A stretch of 64,000 bases of DNA from Clostridia bacterium (GCA_017935675.1 JAGBHE010000083.1:62001-126000); one strand, 5' to 3'; positions 35,743 to 45,661 are shown, counted from the first letter of the stretch. The notes: generated by a model from the letters alone, not told the origin. Translations and numbers: made by a program.

Positions 35743-36831
35743 CTACGGTCCGGAGACTGTCACCGTACCGCTGTTTACGGTAAACAGCTTTGCTCCGCGC
35801 CGGTTTTCAAAAATATCGGTATCCGTGCAGGTTATCATTACCTGCTTGTCAAGTATTCGTTCCCATAAGTATTTTCTTCGTTCTATATCAAGCTCCGACA
35901 GTATATCATCAAGAAGCAGCACCGGATATTCCTCGGTTTTGGAAAAGACATAATCTGCTTCCGCTATTTTAAAAGCAAGGGCCGCTGTACGCTGCTGACC
36001 CTGGGAAGCAAAAAGCCTTGCGTCCCGATCTGATATAAATATGGAAATATCATCACGCTGTATACCGTAGCGCATAGACGCGGCTTCAATTTCCCGCCTT
36101 TGATTTTCTTCAAGAAATGCTAAGATGCTTTCCTTATCGTCCTGCTTAAGACTTGGCTCATATGCTGTCTTAAGCTCCTCCGAGGAAATATCCTTTTGGA
36201 TTTTTGCCGCAAAACCGGCAAGCTCAGACACAAAGGAACGTCTGTATTCCATAATCCTCTCAGCAGAGGCTGCAAGCTGTTCGTTCCAGACTGACAAGTA
36301 TTCATCACTTTTCTTTCCGGCTTTTTTAAGCTGCTTCAGAAGTATGTTTTTCTCCGACGCAGCCTTCTGATACTCGGAAAGAGCAGAGAAATAATTGGGG
36401 TAAAGCCTGCATATTGCGGCATCCATAAACCTTCGTCTTGCAGAGGGCGAACCCTTTACAAGGGTAAGGTCATCAGGGCTGAACAGAACTGCATGGAAAT
36501 AGCTCATAAGCCTGCTGAGCCGCTTGACTGGAATATTATTCACCGTAAAGCTTTTCCGCCCGTCACCGCTCAAATTCATAACGGCAGTAAATTCTCTGCC
36601 TCCGCTTTCAAATTCCATCGTAACCCAGCTGCTCCCGCAGCCGAAACGTATCATCTCATCATCGGATTTTGCACGGCAGCTTTTCCCGTAGCCGAAAATA
36701 TATATAGCCTCCAGAATATTGGTTTTGCCGTTGGCATTATTCCCGCAGATTATATTTGTTGCCGGCGAAAAGGATATGCTCTGCTCCCGATAATTTCTGA
36801 AGTTTCTGAGTGTAAGATTTTTAACACGCAT
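35743..36831 (-). CDS. recF: DNA replication and repair protein RecF
   Basis: A 362-residue SMC-like ATPase that helps load RecA at single-strand gaps. It has the N-terminal LRNFRNYREQSISFS, Walker A ICGNNANGKTNILEAI, a coiled middle region, signature QGQQRTAALAFKIAE and Walker B PVLLLDDILSELD. It starts one base after the S4-domain gene and is co-transcribed with it. Confidence 0.96.
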   Translation of the reverse strand: MRVKNLTLRNFRNYREQSISFSPATNIICGNNANGKTNILEAIYIFGYGKSCRAKSDDEMIRFGCGSSWVTMEFESGGREFTAVMNLSGDGRKSFTVNNIPVKRLSRLMSYFHAVLFSPDDLTLVKGSPSARRRFMDAAICRLYPNYFSALSEYQKAASEKNILLKQLKKAGKKSDEYLSVWNEQLAASAERIMEYRRSFVSELAGFAAKIQKDISSEELKTAYEPSLKQDDKESILAFLEENQRREIEAASMRYGIQRDDISIFISDRDARLFASQGQQRTAALAFKIAEADYVFSKTEEYPVLLLDDILSELDIERRKYLWERILDKQVMITCTDTDIFENRRGAKLFTVNSGTVTVSGP

Positions 36832-36832
36832 A

Positions 36833-37057
36833 TTACAAAACCTTCAGCTCCACCGTTTCGTCCTCAAACTCAACCCGGACCACGTCCCCTGCCCTTATTT
36901 TTTTCCCGCGCATAGAGCATGGCTCCCCGTTTACAAAAACCATTTCCGACAGCACCATTTCCTTTGCATCTCCGCCGCTTTCCGCAACCCGGGAAAATTT
37001 AAGAAGCTGATCCAGCTTTATAAATTCCGTGTTTATTTTTATTTCGCTGTGAACCAT
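36833..37057 (-). CDS. yaaA: S4-domain RNA-binding protein YaaA
   Basis: A 74-residue protein made of a single S4 domain: FIKLDQLLKFSRVAESGGDAKEMV then FVNGEPCSMRGKKIRAGDVVRVE. It is the small gene normally between dnaN and recF in Bacillota. RNA binding, probably to ribosomal RNA, is inferred from the fold. Here rel, rather than dnaN, lies upstream. Confidence 0.93.
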   Translation of the reverse strand: MVHSEIKINTEFIKLDQLLKFSRVAESGGDAKEMVLSEMVFVNGEPCSMRGKKIRAGDVVRVEFEDETVELKVL

Positions 37058-37083
37058 TTATATTTTCCTTTCCTATGCAGCTT

Positions 37084-39309
37084 TTAGTTTGAAATTCTTG
37101 TCACATTAAGGACGTCCGGAAGCTGACGGATTTTCTTAACCACTCCGGAGAGCTCACTGACGCTTGTAATTTCAATTCCTATCTGAAGCACGGCAATGTT
37201 CTTTTTATTCACAAAGGCGTTCACCGTTTTACAGGATATATGCATATCATTCAAAAGAGCTGAAACCTCAAACATAAGTCCTGCACGCTCAGGCGCCTCA
37301 ATTTGTATGTTGGCAACATATGAGCTTGTAGGCTCATCACTCCAGTAAACCTCGATAAACCGCGCCAAATCCTCCTCCGGCAGCACCTCCGGTCTCATGT
37401 TTGGGCAGTCGGCACGGTGAACCGAAACTCCCCGTCCTTTTGTTATAAACCCGACTATTTCATCTCCCGGAACAGGGCTGCAGCACCCGGCAAGCCGCAC
37501 AAGGCAGTTATCAATACCCTTGACGACAATTCCCTTGCCTGAGGTCGTTTTCTTCTTCTCGCCTCCCTGAACCGGCAGGGGGTCCAAACGCTTCTGCTGC
37601 TCCCTCTGCTCCTGACGGAGAACATCTCGGAGACGCAATACAATTTTCTGCGGAGTAACAGCTCCGTAGCCCACTCCTGCATACAGGTCATCAATGTTCT
37701 GATATCCGTAATGCTTAAGAAGCCTTGATACCCATTCATCGCGGAAAAGCTGTGAATGGGTAAAGCCCAGCCGCTTAAGCTCTTTTTCTATAAGTTCCTT
37801 GCCGTGAATTATATTATCGTCACGATTCTGCTTTTTGAACCATTGGTTAATTTTGCTTTTAGCCTGATTTGTTCTTACTATCTTAAGCCAGTCAAGACTC
37901 GGGCCGTGGGTATTGTTCGCAAGGATTTCCACAATTTCGCCGTTTTTCAGAATATAATTGTTCTGAACAATCTTTCCGTTTACCTTGGCACCGCTCATTT
38001 TATAACCAACCTCGGAATGTATGGCAAAGGCAAAATCAATAACAGTGCTTTTAGCCGGCAGGCAAATCACCTTGCCGTTCGGTGTAAACACAAATACCTC
38101 ATCGGCAAAAAGGTCAATTTTGAGAGTGCTCAGAAAATCATCGCTGTCAACATTGTTCATCTGAGTTTCAAGGAGCTGACGCACCCATTCAAGCTTGGAA
38201 TCCATTGATGTTTCGCCGGAGATGCCCTCCTTGTATTTCCAGTGTGCGGCTATACCCTCTTCGGCAACCTTATGCATTTCCCAGGTTCGTATCTGAATTT
38301 CAAAAGGAGTGCCGTTGTCACCGATTACCGTAGTATGCAGAGACTGATACATGTTCGGCTTCGGCATGGCAATGTAATCCTTTACACGCATGGGAACGGG
38401 GGTATACATTTCATGAACCATACCGAGAACGGCGTAGCAGTCCGCAACAGAATCCACAATCACACGAACGGCAAATAAATCATAGATTTCATCAATGTTT
38501 TTGTTCTGAGTATACATTTTCCTGAAAATGCTGTAAAAATGCTTTGCTCTGCCGCGCACCTCACCCTTTATACCGGCTTCCTCAAGCTTGATTTTTATAT
38601 TTTCTATTATCCGTCCGATGTATTCCTCGCGCTCACTGCGTTTCTGGCTTATGCTTTCCCTGATTTCATCATAAGCGACAGGGTCAAGGTATTTAAGCGC
38701 CAGATCCTCAAGCTCGATTTTTATTTTTGACATACCGAGCCTGTGCGCAAGCGGCGCATATACCTCAAGAGTCTCCCTCGCCTTTTCAAGCTGCTTTTCA
38801 CGGCTCATTGAGGCAAGGGTACGCATATTGTGCAGACGGTCTATCAGCTTTACGATTATAACGCGTATATCCTTTGCCATGGCAAGAAACATTTTTCTCA
38901 GGTTTTCCACCTGCTGTTCCTCAAGAGTTGAGTACTGCAGCTTTGTGAGCTTTGTAACACCGTCTACAAGCTCCGCAACCTCCATTCCGAAGAACGCCTT
39001 GATGTCCTCAAGCCTGTAGGGAGTATCCTCAACCACGTCATGGAGCAGGCAGGCGGTTACCGCAACGGCATCAACAGACATTTCCGCTGCTATATACGCA
39101 ATCTGAACCGGATGATTTATATATGGCTCACCTGATTTTCGGAACTGATTTTCATGGGCATGCTTTGCAAGCTTATATGCGATGTAAATCATATCCGTAT
39201 TTGCGCCGGGATTATTCTTTTGTATCATCTTGATTATCTTGTCAACCGCAGCATCGGTATCCTCACCCGTACCGGCAAACTTTTCGTCCTCCAATATAGC
39301 CTTATCCAT
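37084..39309 (-). CDS. relA: Bifunctional (p)ppGpp synthetase/hydrolase Rel
   Basis: About 741 residues, a full-length long RelA/SpoT homologue. The order is HD hydrolase (about 50-200; ACLLHDVVEDT, DRLHNMRT), synthetase (about 240-360; KMYTQNKNIDEIYDLFAVRVI, MYQSLHTTVIG), TGS (about 400-465; VFVFTPNGKVICLPAKSTVIDF), helical and zinc-finger region (VRLAGCCSPVPGDEIVGF) and ACT (about 665-740). Both the HD and synthetase residues are intact, so it should make and degrade the alarmone. The start at 39,309 has AGGAAGTGA upstream; in-frame codons further upstream lie inside recJ. It is 19 bases from recJ and in the same operon. Confidence 0.96.
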   Translation of the reverse strand: MDKAILEDEKFAGTGEDTDAAVDKIIKMIQKNNPGANTDMIYIAYKLAKHAHENQFRKSGEPYINHPVQIAYIAAEMSVDAVAVTACLLHDVVEDTPYRLEDIKAFFGMEVAELVDGVTKLTKLQYSTLEEQQVENLRKMFLAMAKDIRVIIVKLIDRLHNMRTLASMSREKQLEKARETLEVYAPLAHRLGMSKIKIELEDLALKYLDPVAYDEIRESISQKRSEREEYIGRIIENIKIKLEEAGIKGEVRGRAKHFYSIFRKMYTQNKNIDEIYDLFAVRVIVDSVADCYAVLGMVHEMYTPVPMRVKDYIAMPKPNMYQSLHTTVIGDNGTPFEIQIRTWEMHKVAEEGIAAHWKYKEGISGETSMDSKLEWVRQLLETQMNNVDSDDFLSTLKIDLFADEVFVFTPNGKVICLPAKSTVIDFAFAIHSEVGYKMSGAKVNGKIVQNNYILKNGEIVEILANNTHGPSLDWLKIVRTNQAKSKINQWFKKQNRDDNIIHGKELIEKELKRLGFTHSQLFRDEWVSRLLKHYGYQNIDDLYAGVGYGAVTPQKIVLRLRDVLRQEQREQQKRLDPLPVQGGEKKKTTSGKGIVVKGIDNCLVRLAGCCSPVPGDEIVGFITKGRGVSVHRADCPNMRPEVLPEEDLARFIEVYWSDEPTSSYVANIQIEAPERAGLMFEVSALLNDMHISCKTVNAFVNKKNIAVLQIGIEITSVSELSGVVKKIRQLPDVLNVTRISN

Positions 39310-39328
39310 GAAAATCACTTCCTTTCTT

Positions 39329-41035
39329 TTAAAGAATTTTAATATCGCAAAGACGCAGCTGCAAGTTCTCGCGTCCGTTATATACGTTAATCTGAGGCGT
39401 AAATGCAATATCGGCAAGCGCTCCGACAGGCAGGCTTTCATAAAGCTCACCCATTTTAAATGCCACACAGGTCATGGTGCTTCCGTTTTTGCTGACCTGA
39501 AGTCTCAGATGATTTTTTGTCTCTCCCATCTGCATAACAGACAGGATCTGAACGCCGCTTATACAAAACACAGGCGTTTCATTTCCGGCGCCCGACGGCT
39601 CAAGGATATCAAGAGCCTTTATGTTTGCGGCAGTAAGCGCCGCCGGCGAAATTTTGCAGTCTATTTTAACGGAGGGAATAAGCATTTCATCTGTTATCTG
39701 CTCCGCCGCATATTTATTTATTTTATCGGCAAACCCCTCAAAATTGTCCATATCAATGGTTATTCCGGCAGCCATGGAATGACCGCCGTATTTTTCAAGG
39801 AGCTCGCTGCAGTATGTAAGCCCGTCAAAAAGGTTAAAGCCCTCAATACTTCTTCCGGAGCCCTTGCCCTTATTGTCCTCATAGGAAATGAGGATTACCG
39901 GGCGGTAGAATCTGTCCAGCAGCCGCGAGGCAACAATACCTATCACTCCATGATGCCAACCCTCACCTGCCAGAACAATTATCCGCTTTGAATCAAAATC
40001 GGGATCGCTCTCACACATTTCAACGGCTTCTTCATAAATTCTCTGTTCAAATAAGCGTCTGCGGTCATTTGCAGTATTGAGCATTGACGCTATTTCACCG
40101 GCTCTGTTTTTATCACTGCACAAAAGCAGCTCAACAGCCGCCTCCGCTTTGTCAAGCCTTCCGGCAGCATTAAGCCGCGGCGCAAGCCCGAAAGCAATTC
40201 CGCCGGCGGTAATTTCCTTTATTCCCGCCGCCTCCATCAAAGCGCAAAGACCGGCATGCTCTGTTTTTGAAAGTGCAAGAATACCTCTGTCTACTATTGT
40301 TCTGTTCTCATCCGTCAGGCTGACAACATCGGCAACCGTTCCGATTGCGGCAAAGGCGGCATATTTGTAAAAAACCTCCTTCGTGTTTTCGCCGAATTTA
40401 AGCGAAAGCGCCAGCACCGTCTTAAAAGCCACTCCCGCTCCCGCCAGCTCATGAAAGGGATAGGCAGAATCGGAACGCTTCGGGTTTACAACAGCGACAG
40501 CTGCCGGGATTTTCGCCTTACAGGTATGGTGATCCGTTATAATAACGTCCATTCCCTGCGCCTTGGCAAGCTCGGTTTCCCCGACTGACGTAATTCCGCA
40601 GTCAACAGTTATAAGAAGCCGGCAGCCTGTTTTCGAAATTTTATTTACAGCCTTTATATTAACGCCGTAACCCTCGGTTATTCTGCCCGGAATGTAATAA
40701 TCAACATCTGCGCCGTGACACATAAGATATTGATATAATATGGCGGTTGATGTAATTCCGTCAACGTCATAGTCGCCGTAAATACAAATCTTTTCTTTAT
40801 TTTCAACAGCCTCGTAAATACGCTCTGCAGCCTTATCCATATCGGGAAGCTCCATCGGATTGTGAACAATCTGCATGGATTTTGACAAAAACGCTTTAAT
40901 TTGCTCGTCACCGGATATGCCTCTGTTTAAAAGAACAGTCAGAATAACAGGCGACAGGGAGAGTCTGCGGGACATTTCCATTACTTCTTCCCTGTTGTGT
41001 TCCCGGTTTCTGTAAATCCAGCGTCTTTCCCGCAT
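39329..41035 (-). CDS. recJ: Single-stranded-DNA-specific exonuclease RecJ
   Basis: A 568-residue DHH/DHHA1 5'-3' exonuclease used in recombination and base excision repair. The metal-binding motifs are visible: ICIYGDYDVDGITSTAILYQ, TVDCGITS, ITDHHTCKAKIPAAVAVVNP and the DHHA1 GKGSGRSIEGFNLFDGL region. AGAGGTGA stands just before the ATG. It is the first gene of the recJ-rel-yaaA-recF-remB-gyrB run and is transcribed from a strong-looking promoter at 41,088-41,116. Confidence 0.95.
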   Translation of the reverse strand: MRERRWIYRNREHNREEVMEMSRRLSLSPVILTVLLNRGISGDEQIKAFLSKSMQIVHNPMELPDMDKAAERIYEAVENKEKICIYGDYDVDGITSTAILYQYLMCHGADVDYYIPGRITEGYGVNIKAVNKISKTGCRLLITVDCGITSVGETELAKAQGMDVIITDHHTCKAKIPAAVAVVNPKRSDSAYPFHELAGAGVAFKTVLALSLKFGENTKEVFYKYAAFAAIGTVADVVSLTDENRTIVDRGILALSKTEHAGLCALMEAAGIKEITAGGIAFGLAPRLNAAGRLDKAEAAVELLLCSDKNRAGEIASMLNTANDRRRLFEQRIYEEAVEMCESDPDFDSKRIIVLAGEGWHHGVIGIVASRLLDRFYRPVILISYEDNKGKGSGRSIEGFNLFDGLTYCSELLEKYGGHSMAAGITIDMDNFEGFADKINKYAAEQITDEMLIPSVKIDCKISPAALTAANIKALDILEPSGAGNETPVFCISGVQILSVMQMGETKNHLRLQVSKNGSTMTCVAFKMGELYESLPVGALADIAFTPQINVYNGRENLQLRLCDIKIL

Positions 41036-41087
41036 ATGCTCACCTCTGATACTTATTCAATATTGGCTTCAAGACCTTTATTATTTT

Positions 41088-41116
41088 ATTATACCATTTT
41101 TATCACGTGATTTCAA
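41088..41116 (-). promoter_or_regulatory. Promoter of the recJ-rel-...-gyrB run
   Basis: On the minus strand TTGAAA, 17 bases (TCACGTGATAAAAATGG) and TATAAT form a good sigma-A promoter, about 50 bases before the recJ start. The spacer contains the palindrome TCACGTGA. Confidence 0.72.
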
Positions 41117-41381
41117 TAGATTTTTATATTTTTGTTGCTTTTTTCGCATGTTTTCGTGCAAATTAAGGGCTTTTGGCTCATATTATGTCCTATATGACGC
41201 GAACTTGCAAATGAACCACAATAAATCCACGCCCTGCGCAAGTGTTTGTTGTGCATTGTGCCTATATGCTTTAAATACGGGAAATGTAACGGTTTCGGAC
41301 TACGCTCCGGAATGACGGACATTACAGTCATGCCGTCTCAGCCGATTTTACAGTTTGTTCATTATTTTTTCGGGATTGGGA
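41117..41381. other. Intergenic stretch between recJ and the sensor operon
   Basis: The whole gene-free interval runs 41,036-41,463 and holds two divergent promoters. The middle part has only short imperfect inverted repeats (for example GACGG/CCGTC near 41,313-41,336). A 72-codon frame on the minus strand at 41,113-41,331 has no ribosome site and overlaps the recJ promoter, so it is not called. Confidence 0.6.
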
Positions 41382-41410
41382 TTGACTTTGTGATTGGGAT
41401 GTGATATTCT
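41382..41410 (+). promoter_or_regulatory. Promoter of the sensor / response-regulator / kinase operon
   Basis: TTGACT, a 17-base spacer and TATTCT form a sigma-A-type promoter. About 50 bases later comes AAAAGGAG and the ATG at 41,464. Confidence 0.7.
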
Positions 41411-41463
41411 AATATCAAACGTGACCGCAGACAAAGAAATAATAGTAAAAAGGAGATAAAATC

Positions 41464-42402
41464 ATGATTTACAAGACCCTGACAAACAAAGTACGATACA
41501 CTTTGATTTTCCTGGTTTTGCTTACGCTAAGCCTGTTTTTCTTTGTGATTTCAAATCTGTATAATAAGGTTTTGCTAAACGATTTTAACCAGAGACAGAT
41601 GAATTTCTGCAAGCAGTATGCCCAAAGCTTAGAATTATATATTTCTTTTGTGGATGAACGCATTAATTTCTTTATTTTTAATCATTCCGATATTCTTACA
41701 GATAACTCATCTTCTTCGCTGTATGAACTGAATTCAGCAATGAGCAGTCTGATAAATCAAAATAATACTTATGTGATGCTTTGCAGTAAGGGTTCCCTGA
41801 ACTATTATCCTTCTACATATTTTTATCAGTATTTCAGCAATATAGAAAAAGATTCTTTTTTTAAAACATTAGATAACAGCGACCGGAAAATAATCAGCTT
41901 TATGGGCGCGGAAAATACAGAATATAATATGTATGTGCGAAAAATTCCGAACACCGAATCTACTTATCTGCTATGTCAGATTAATACTCCTAACTATTCC
42001 GATTTTTACAAAGCGAATAAACGTGATATGTTTTTTAATAATTCCATAGTTCATCTTTCGGCAAACGGCAACAGCTTGTATCTTGATTTACATGGCGCTG
42101 ACAATACGGAAAAAGCATACTTCCGGGAAAATTATCAAAAAAACTTCTCCAAAAGCAACACCGGCGGTATTTACACCAATTATTATATCGAAGCGTTAAA
42201 CACTTCGGTGCTGGTATATACCGAATACACGGGGCTGCGATCAATGCTGCTTAATGCTGCCATAAAATCCTTTGTGATTTTCGTTATCTTTTCTGTTTTG
42301 GCTGCCTTCATTGTCATAAGGTATACACATATGTTTGAGTCCTCTCTGAGTGACTTGGATTCGCAAATGCAGTATTATATTAATAATAATGAAAAAAAAT
42401 AG
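41464..42402 (+). CDS. Membrane sensor protein lacking a kinase domain
   Basis: 312 residues with a membrane helix at about 12-31, an extracytoplasmic domain of some 225 residues, a second helix at about 262-285 and then only about 25 cytoplasmic residues (MFESSLSDLDSQMQYYINNNEKK). The arrangement is that of a YesM-type histidine kinase cut off at the start of HAMP. The stop is followed by a hairpin (CGCAAAT...ATTTGCG) and the response regulator, with no trace of dimerisation or ATPase sequence in any frame. It could be a dedicated accessory sensor that acts on the kinase two genes downstream, or a stably truncated kinase. AAAAGGAG supports the start. Confidence 0.7.
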   Translation: MIYKTLTNKVRYTLIFLVLLTLSLFFFVISNLYNKVLLNDFNQRQMNFCKQYAQSLELYISFVDERINFFIFNHSDILTDNSSSSLYELNSAMSSLINQNNTYVMLCSKGSLNYYPSTYFYQYFSNIEKDSFFKTLDNSDRKIISFMGAENTEYNMYVRKIPNTESTYLLCQINTPNYSDFYKANKRDMFFNNSIVHLSANGNSLYLDLHGADNTEKAYFRENYQKNFSKSNTGGIYTNYYIEALNTSVLVYTEYTGLRSMLLNAAIKSFVIFVIFSVLAAFIVIRYTHMFESSLSDLDSQMQYYINNNEKK

Positions 42403-42464
42403 CCGCAAATCAGCACTTTCATTCCTATTTGCGCTGACGCTTTAGCGGCAGAATGGAGATTATA

Positions 42465-43946
42465 ATGTATAAAATCATTATCGTTGACGATGAACCGTCT
42501 GTACGTCTTGGTCTGAGACGGGTATTCAACTGGGCAGAGTATGGTTTTGAAATTGTCGGCTGTGCCGATGATGGTGACAGTGCACTTGAGCTGATCAAAA
42601 CTCTTAAGCCGGACGCAGTAATCAGTGATGTATGTATGTCAAGGATGGATGGTCTTGAATTAATTAAAGAGGCAAAAGAAATAAATCCATTGATTGAATT
42701 TATTTTTATGTCAGGTTATGCGGACTTTAATTATGCACAAAAAGCAATAGAATATGGTGCATTCCTGTATCTGCTTAAGCCTATTCAAAAAAATGAGTTT
42801 TATAAAATTATTACGAAGCTTGCCGAACGTCTGGATGAAAGAAAAGAAAGCAGCGTGCTTATATCGTCTGCACAGCTTGTTTTAAGAGATTCTTTGCTTC
42901 AGAATATCCTTTATGCCGATACTCCGATGACAGAGGAAGATTTGATTGCGCAGGCCGTAAAATGCGGTATCGTCTACCATTCGGGAACGGATATTCGTCT
43001 GTTAGTCGCTGCCCCCTCTTCTGCTGTACTGCCGCGTGTTAAGGAGCTTACCGATGAGCTGATTTCCCGCCAGACCAACAACCACAGAAACCATTTGATA
43101 AAAAGCTTTCAGGACAATCAGCTTATACTTGCAACCTTTGATTTCCCTGAATTTACAAAAGAACTGGCAGATTATCTGAAACGGCACGAAGTCATTCCGG
43201 AGGATATGATTTTTGTAAGCGGACATCTTACATCACCTGCTCAGGCACACACATGGATGTCTGAAATCAATCGAATAAAATACTGCCGCTTTAACAATGC
43301 ATTTTACGGCATTGCAGATGGAATCAGTATTCATCACAAGGAGCTTGCTCTTAAAATGCTTAATGCTTATGCAATGGATTTATCTAATGAAAACGCTCTG
43401 CAATCAATACGCTCTGTTCCGCAGATGATTTTAAATGTTCTTTCGTCCTGCGAAATTCTTTCTGACGATCGTCTGAAAATCGTGCTGCACGGTTTGAGCA
43501 ATGATTTGAATACCTCGGATAGTCAACGGCTTATCAGGACGGTTTCACGATTTATAACATCTGCAATAGACCTGCGCATAGAAACAAAAGTCTCATCGAA
43601 TCAGCCTTTTATCCGCAGCACTGAGATTTTTTTGCTGAACAACTATTATAAACAAAATTCGGTAGAGGACGTTGCAAAACAACAGATGATTTCCTCAAAA
43701 TACCTGATGCGAATTTTTAAAAGTGAACTGGGTACAACAATAAATAAATATATGACTGATTTAAGAATTGAAGCGTCAAAGGTTTTGCTCACCTCAGGAC
43801 GTTACAAAATTAATGATATTGCATATATCACAGGCTTTAATGATACCAAATACTTCAGAACAATTTTTAAAAAATGCACCGGCATGATTCCTTCCGAGTA
43901 CACCTCCAATCACTCTGCCTCTGCATTTTTCGAAAGGGGACAATAA
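42465..43946 (+). CDS. AraC-type response regulator (YesN-like)
   Basis: About 493 residues. The receiver domain (1-120) has the acidic pair Asp8/Asp9, phosphoacceptor Asp55 in VISDVCMSRMDG, and Lys105 in LLKPI. A middle region of about 250 residues is unassigned. Two C-terminal AraC helix-turn-helices follow (about 385-485; VEDVAKQQMISSKYLMRIFKSE and INDIAYITGFNDTKYFRTIFKK). The ATG at 42,465 is chosen because GGAG lies six bases before it; the ATG four codons earlier overlaps that site. It is partnered by the histidine kinase two bases downstream. Regulators of this type control glycan operons, and the PL8 locus is the obvious candidate target. Confidence 0.9.
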   Translation: MYKIIIVDDEPSVRLGLRRVFNWAEYGFEIVGCADDGDSALELIKTLKPDAVISDVCMSRMDGLELIKEAKEINPLIEFIFMSGYADFNYAQKAIEYGAFLYLLKPIQKNEFYKIITKLAERLDERKESSVLISSAQLVLRDSLLQNILYADTPMTEEDLIAQAVKCGIVYHSGTDIRLLVAAPSSAVLPRVKELTDELISRQTNNHRNHLIKSFQDNQLILATFDFPEFTKELADYLKRHEVIPEDMIFVSGHLTSPAQAHTWMSEINRIKYCRFNNAFYGIADGISIHHKELALKMLNAYAMDLSNENALQSIRSVPQMILNVLSSCEILSDDRLKIVLHGLSNDLNTSDSQRLIRTVSRFITSAIDLRIETKVSSNQPFIRSTEIFLLNNYYKQNSVEDVAKQQMISSKYLMRIFKSELGTTINKYMTDLRIEASKVLLTSGRYKINDIAYITGFNDTKYFRTIFKKCTGMIPSEYTSNHSASAFFERGQ

Positions 43947-43948
43947 AA

Positions 43949-45661
43949 ATGAATTTTCTTTATCGGCTTTCAATCAAGAAATTTCTGGTTCTTTTTATAC
44001 TGTCTTTTACTATAATTCCCTGTGCTCTGTGTACGGTATTTTCATATCTTGGCATTCGCCATTCCATTGAAAGGATTTCCCTGAACGGCTATTTGTCAAC
44101 CGCTTTCGGAGAACTCGAAAAAAATACAAATATTCTTCTTGAATATATAAACTTCTTAATCGGCGATTTATCTAACCAAACTGAGCTGTATTCCATACTT
44201 ATGGATAACACTACCGAATATTCAGAAAAAAAAAGCTACTTTGACACCTACTTTGAAAATCTTATTTATACCTCAAATAAGCTTCACGGTATTGAAATTA
44301 TTACTTCCAACGGAACTTCATACCGTTTTACGGATTTTGATGCTGATAACTTTCATTTTTCATCGGAATATCTATCATCCTTATCCTTATCACAGCTGTC
44401 GATAGGCACTGTTCCGCAATCACCGGAGCTTGAAAAAAATTATATTTATTTTTGTAAAAAAATTTACAACTATAAAAAATCAATAAATCTCGGATCTATA
44501 ATTGTTTATCTTGACAGCAATGCATTTGACTATTTCAGCGTTGCAGAAAATTATGGCGTGTTTTTCCCTGCCTTGGACTCAAAAATTCTGTACCATTCCA
44601 ATCCGGAATACATAAATTCAAAAATATATATTCCAAAGAAAAATATTTTTGATATAAAAAGCCCCGGCAGATTATCCAATCAATCGGTGGTAATGTATAA
44701 ACCTGAATTTGACACCTTAAATACCCCGATCAGCATTTATTGTGCACTGGACGACAGCATATCCCTTGCCATGCTTAAGCGTATTATGGCAATAACATAC
44801 ATAATGCTGATAGTGCTGGTGGCAATTTCTATAACAATAGCCTTTCTTACCTCAAAAAAGCTGCTGACCTGTATAATAAATCTTAACAATAACATAACAA
44901 ATTTTATTACAAGCAATGCACCTGCACAGGTGCTGAAATCATATAATGAAATTAATAATTTGGCAGCAAATTTTAATTATATGATTTTACAGATTAACAA
45001 CCTTGTAACACAAGTTAAAAGCGAGAAGGAGCTCCAAAAAAACCTCGAAATAAATCTTTTGCAATTTCAGATAAACCCGCATTTTATTTACAACATTCTG
45101 GATATTATCGCATGGGAGGCGAAGTCACAAAACCAAGACCATATTGATGACATGATATGCTCTCTTGCCAATTATCTCCGTATCGGTCTGCACAGAGGAC
45201 AAAATGTTATTTCCGTAAATACCGAATGTGAGCATGTTAAAAAATATGCGCAGCTGGAAAGCTATCGTTTTCCCGACCTGTTCGATATTCATTTTGATAT
45301 TTCCGAAAATATATTGAATATGGGAGTTCCGAAAATCATTTTGCAGCCGATTGTAGAAAACTGCATACGTCATGGCTTTAAAAATATTCACTACAGGGGA
45401 ATAATACTTATTACCGGCATGCTTTCTGAAAGCGGAGATATTATATTCACGGTAAAGGACAATGGCGTAGGGATTCCTGATCTTCGCGAAAACGAAATAC
45501 CGGTTTCCCAAAAAAATCTTGGCGGATACGGACTGTATAATGTAAACGAACGGCTTAAGCTATATTGGGGCAGCGATTATGGAATTAAACTGGAAAGTGA
45601 GCCCGGCAAAGGCACTGTTGTAATTCTGCGTGTGAAACCGCAGCCCATAGAGAACAAATAA
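43949..45661 (+). CDS. YesM-type sensor histidine kinase
   Basis: About 570 residues, with membrane helices at about 12-34 and 272-294 enclosing an extracytoplasmic sensor of some 235 residues. A HAMP-like linker, the His_kinase domain with His378 in QINPHFIYNILD and a HATPase domain with N-box ILQPIVENCIRHGF and G-box VKDNGVGIPD follow. The ATG at 43,949 is two bases after the regulator stop, and AAAGGGGAC provides the ribosome site. It forms a complete two-component pair with the upstream regulator. The extracellular signal is probably a sugar, by analogy with YesM/YesN. Confidence 0.9.
   Translation: MNFLYRLSIKKFLVLFILSFTIIPCALCTVFSYLGIRHSIERISLNGYLSTAFGELEKNTNILLEYINFLIGDLSNQTELYSILMDNTTEYSEKKSYFDTYFENLIYTSNKLHGIEIITSNGTSYRFTDFDADNFHFSSEYLSSLSLSQLSIGTVPQSPELEKNYIYFCKKIYNYKKSINLGSIIVYLDSNAFDYFSVAENYGVFFPALDSKILYHSNPEYINSKIYIPKKNIFDIKSPGRLSNQSVVMYKPEFDTLNTPISIYCALDDSISLAMLKRIMAITYIMLIVLVAISITIAFLTSKKLLTCIINLNNNITNFITSNAPAQVLKSYNEINNLAANFNYMILQINNLVTQVKSEKELQKNLEINLLQFQINPHFIYNILDIIAWEAKSQNQDHIDDMICSLANYLRIGLHRGQNVISVNTECEHVKKYAQLESYRFPDLFDIHFDISENILNMGVPKIILQPIVENCIRHGFKNIHYRGIILITGMLSESGDIIFTVKDNGVGIPDLRENEIPVSQKNLGGYGLYNVNERLKLYWGSDYGIKLESEPGKGTVVILRVKPQPIENK

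Noticed and set aside
39230..39991. 253-codon plus-strand open frame across the recJ-rel junction
   Set aside because: Both recJ and rel are certain on the other strand, and the peptide has no family resemblance.
41113..41331. 72-codon minus-strand frame upstream of recJ
   Set aside because: No ribosome site, overlaps the recJ promoter, and the peptide looks random.
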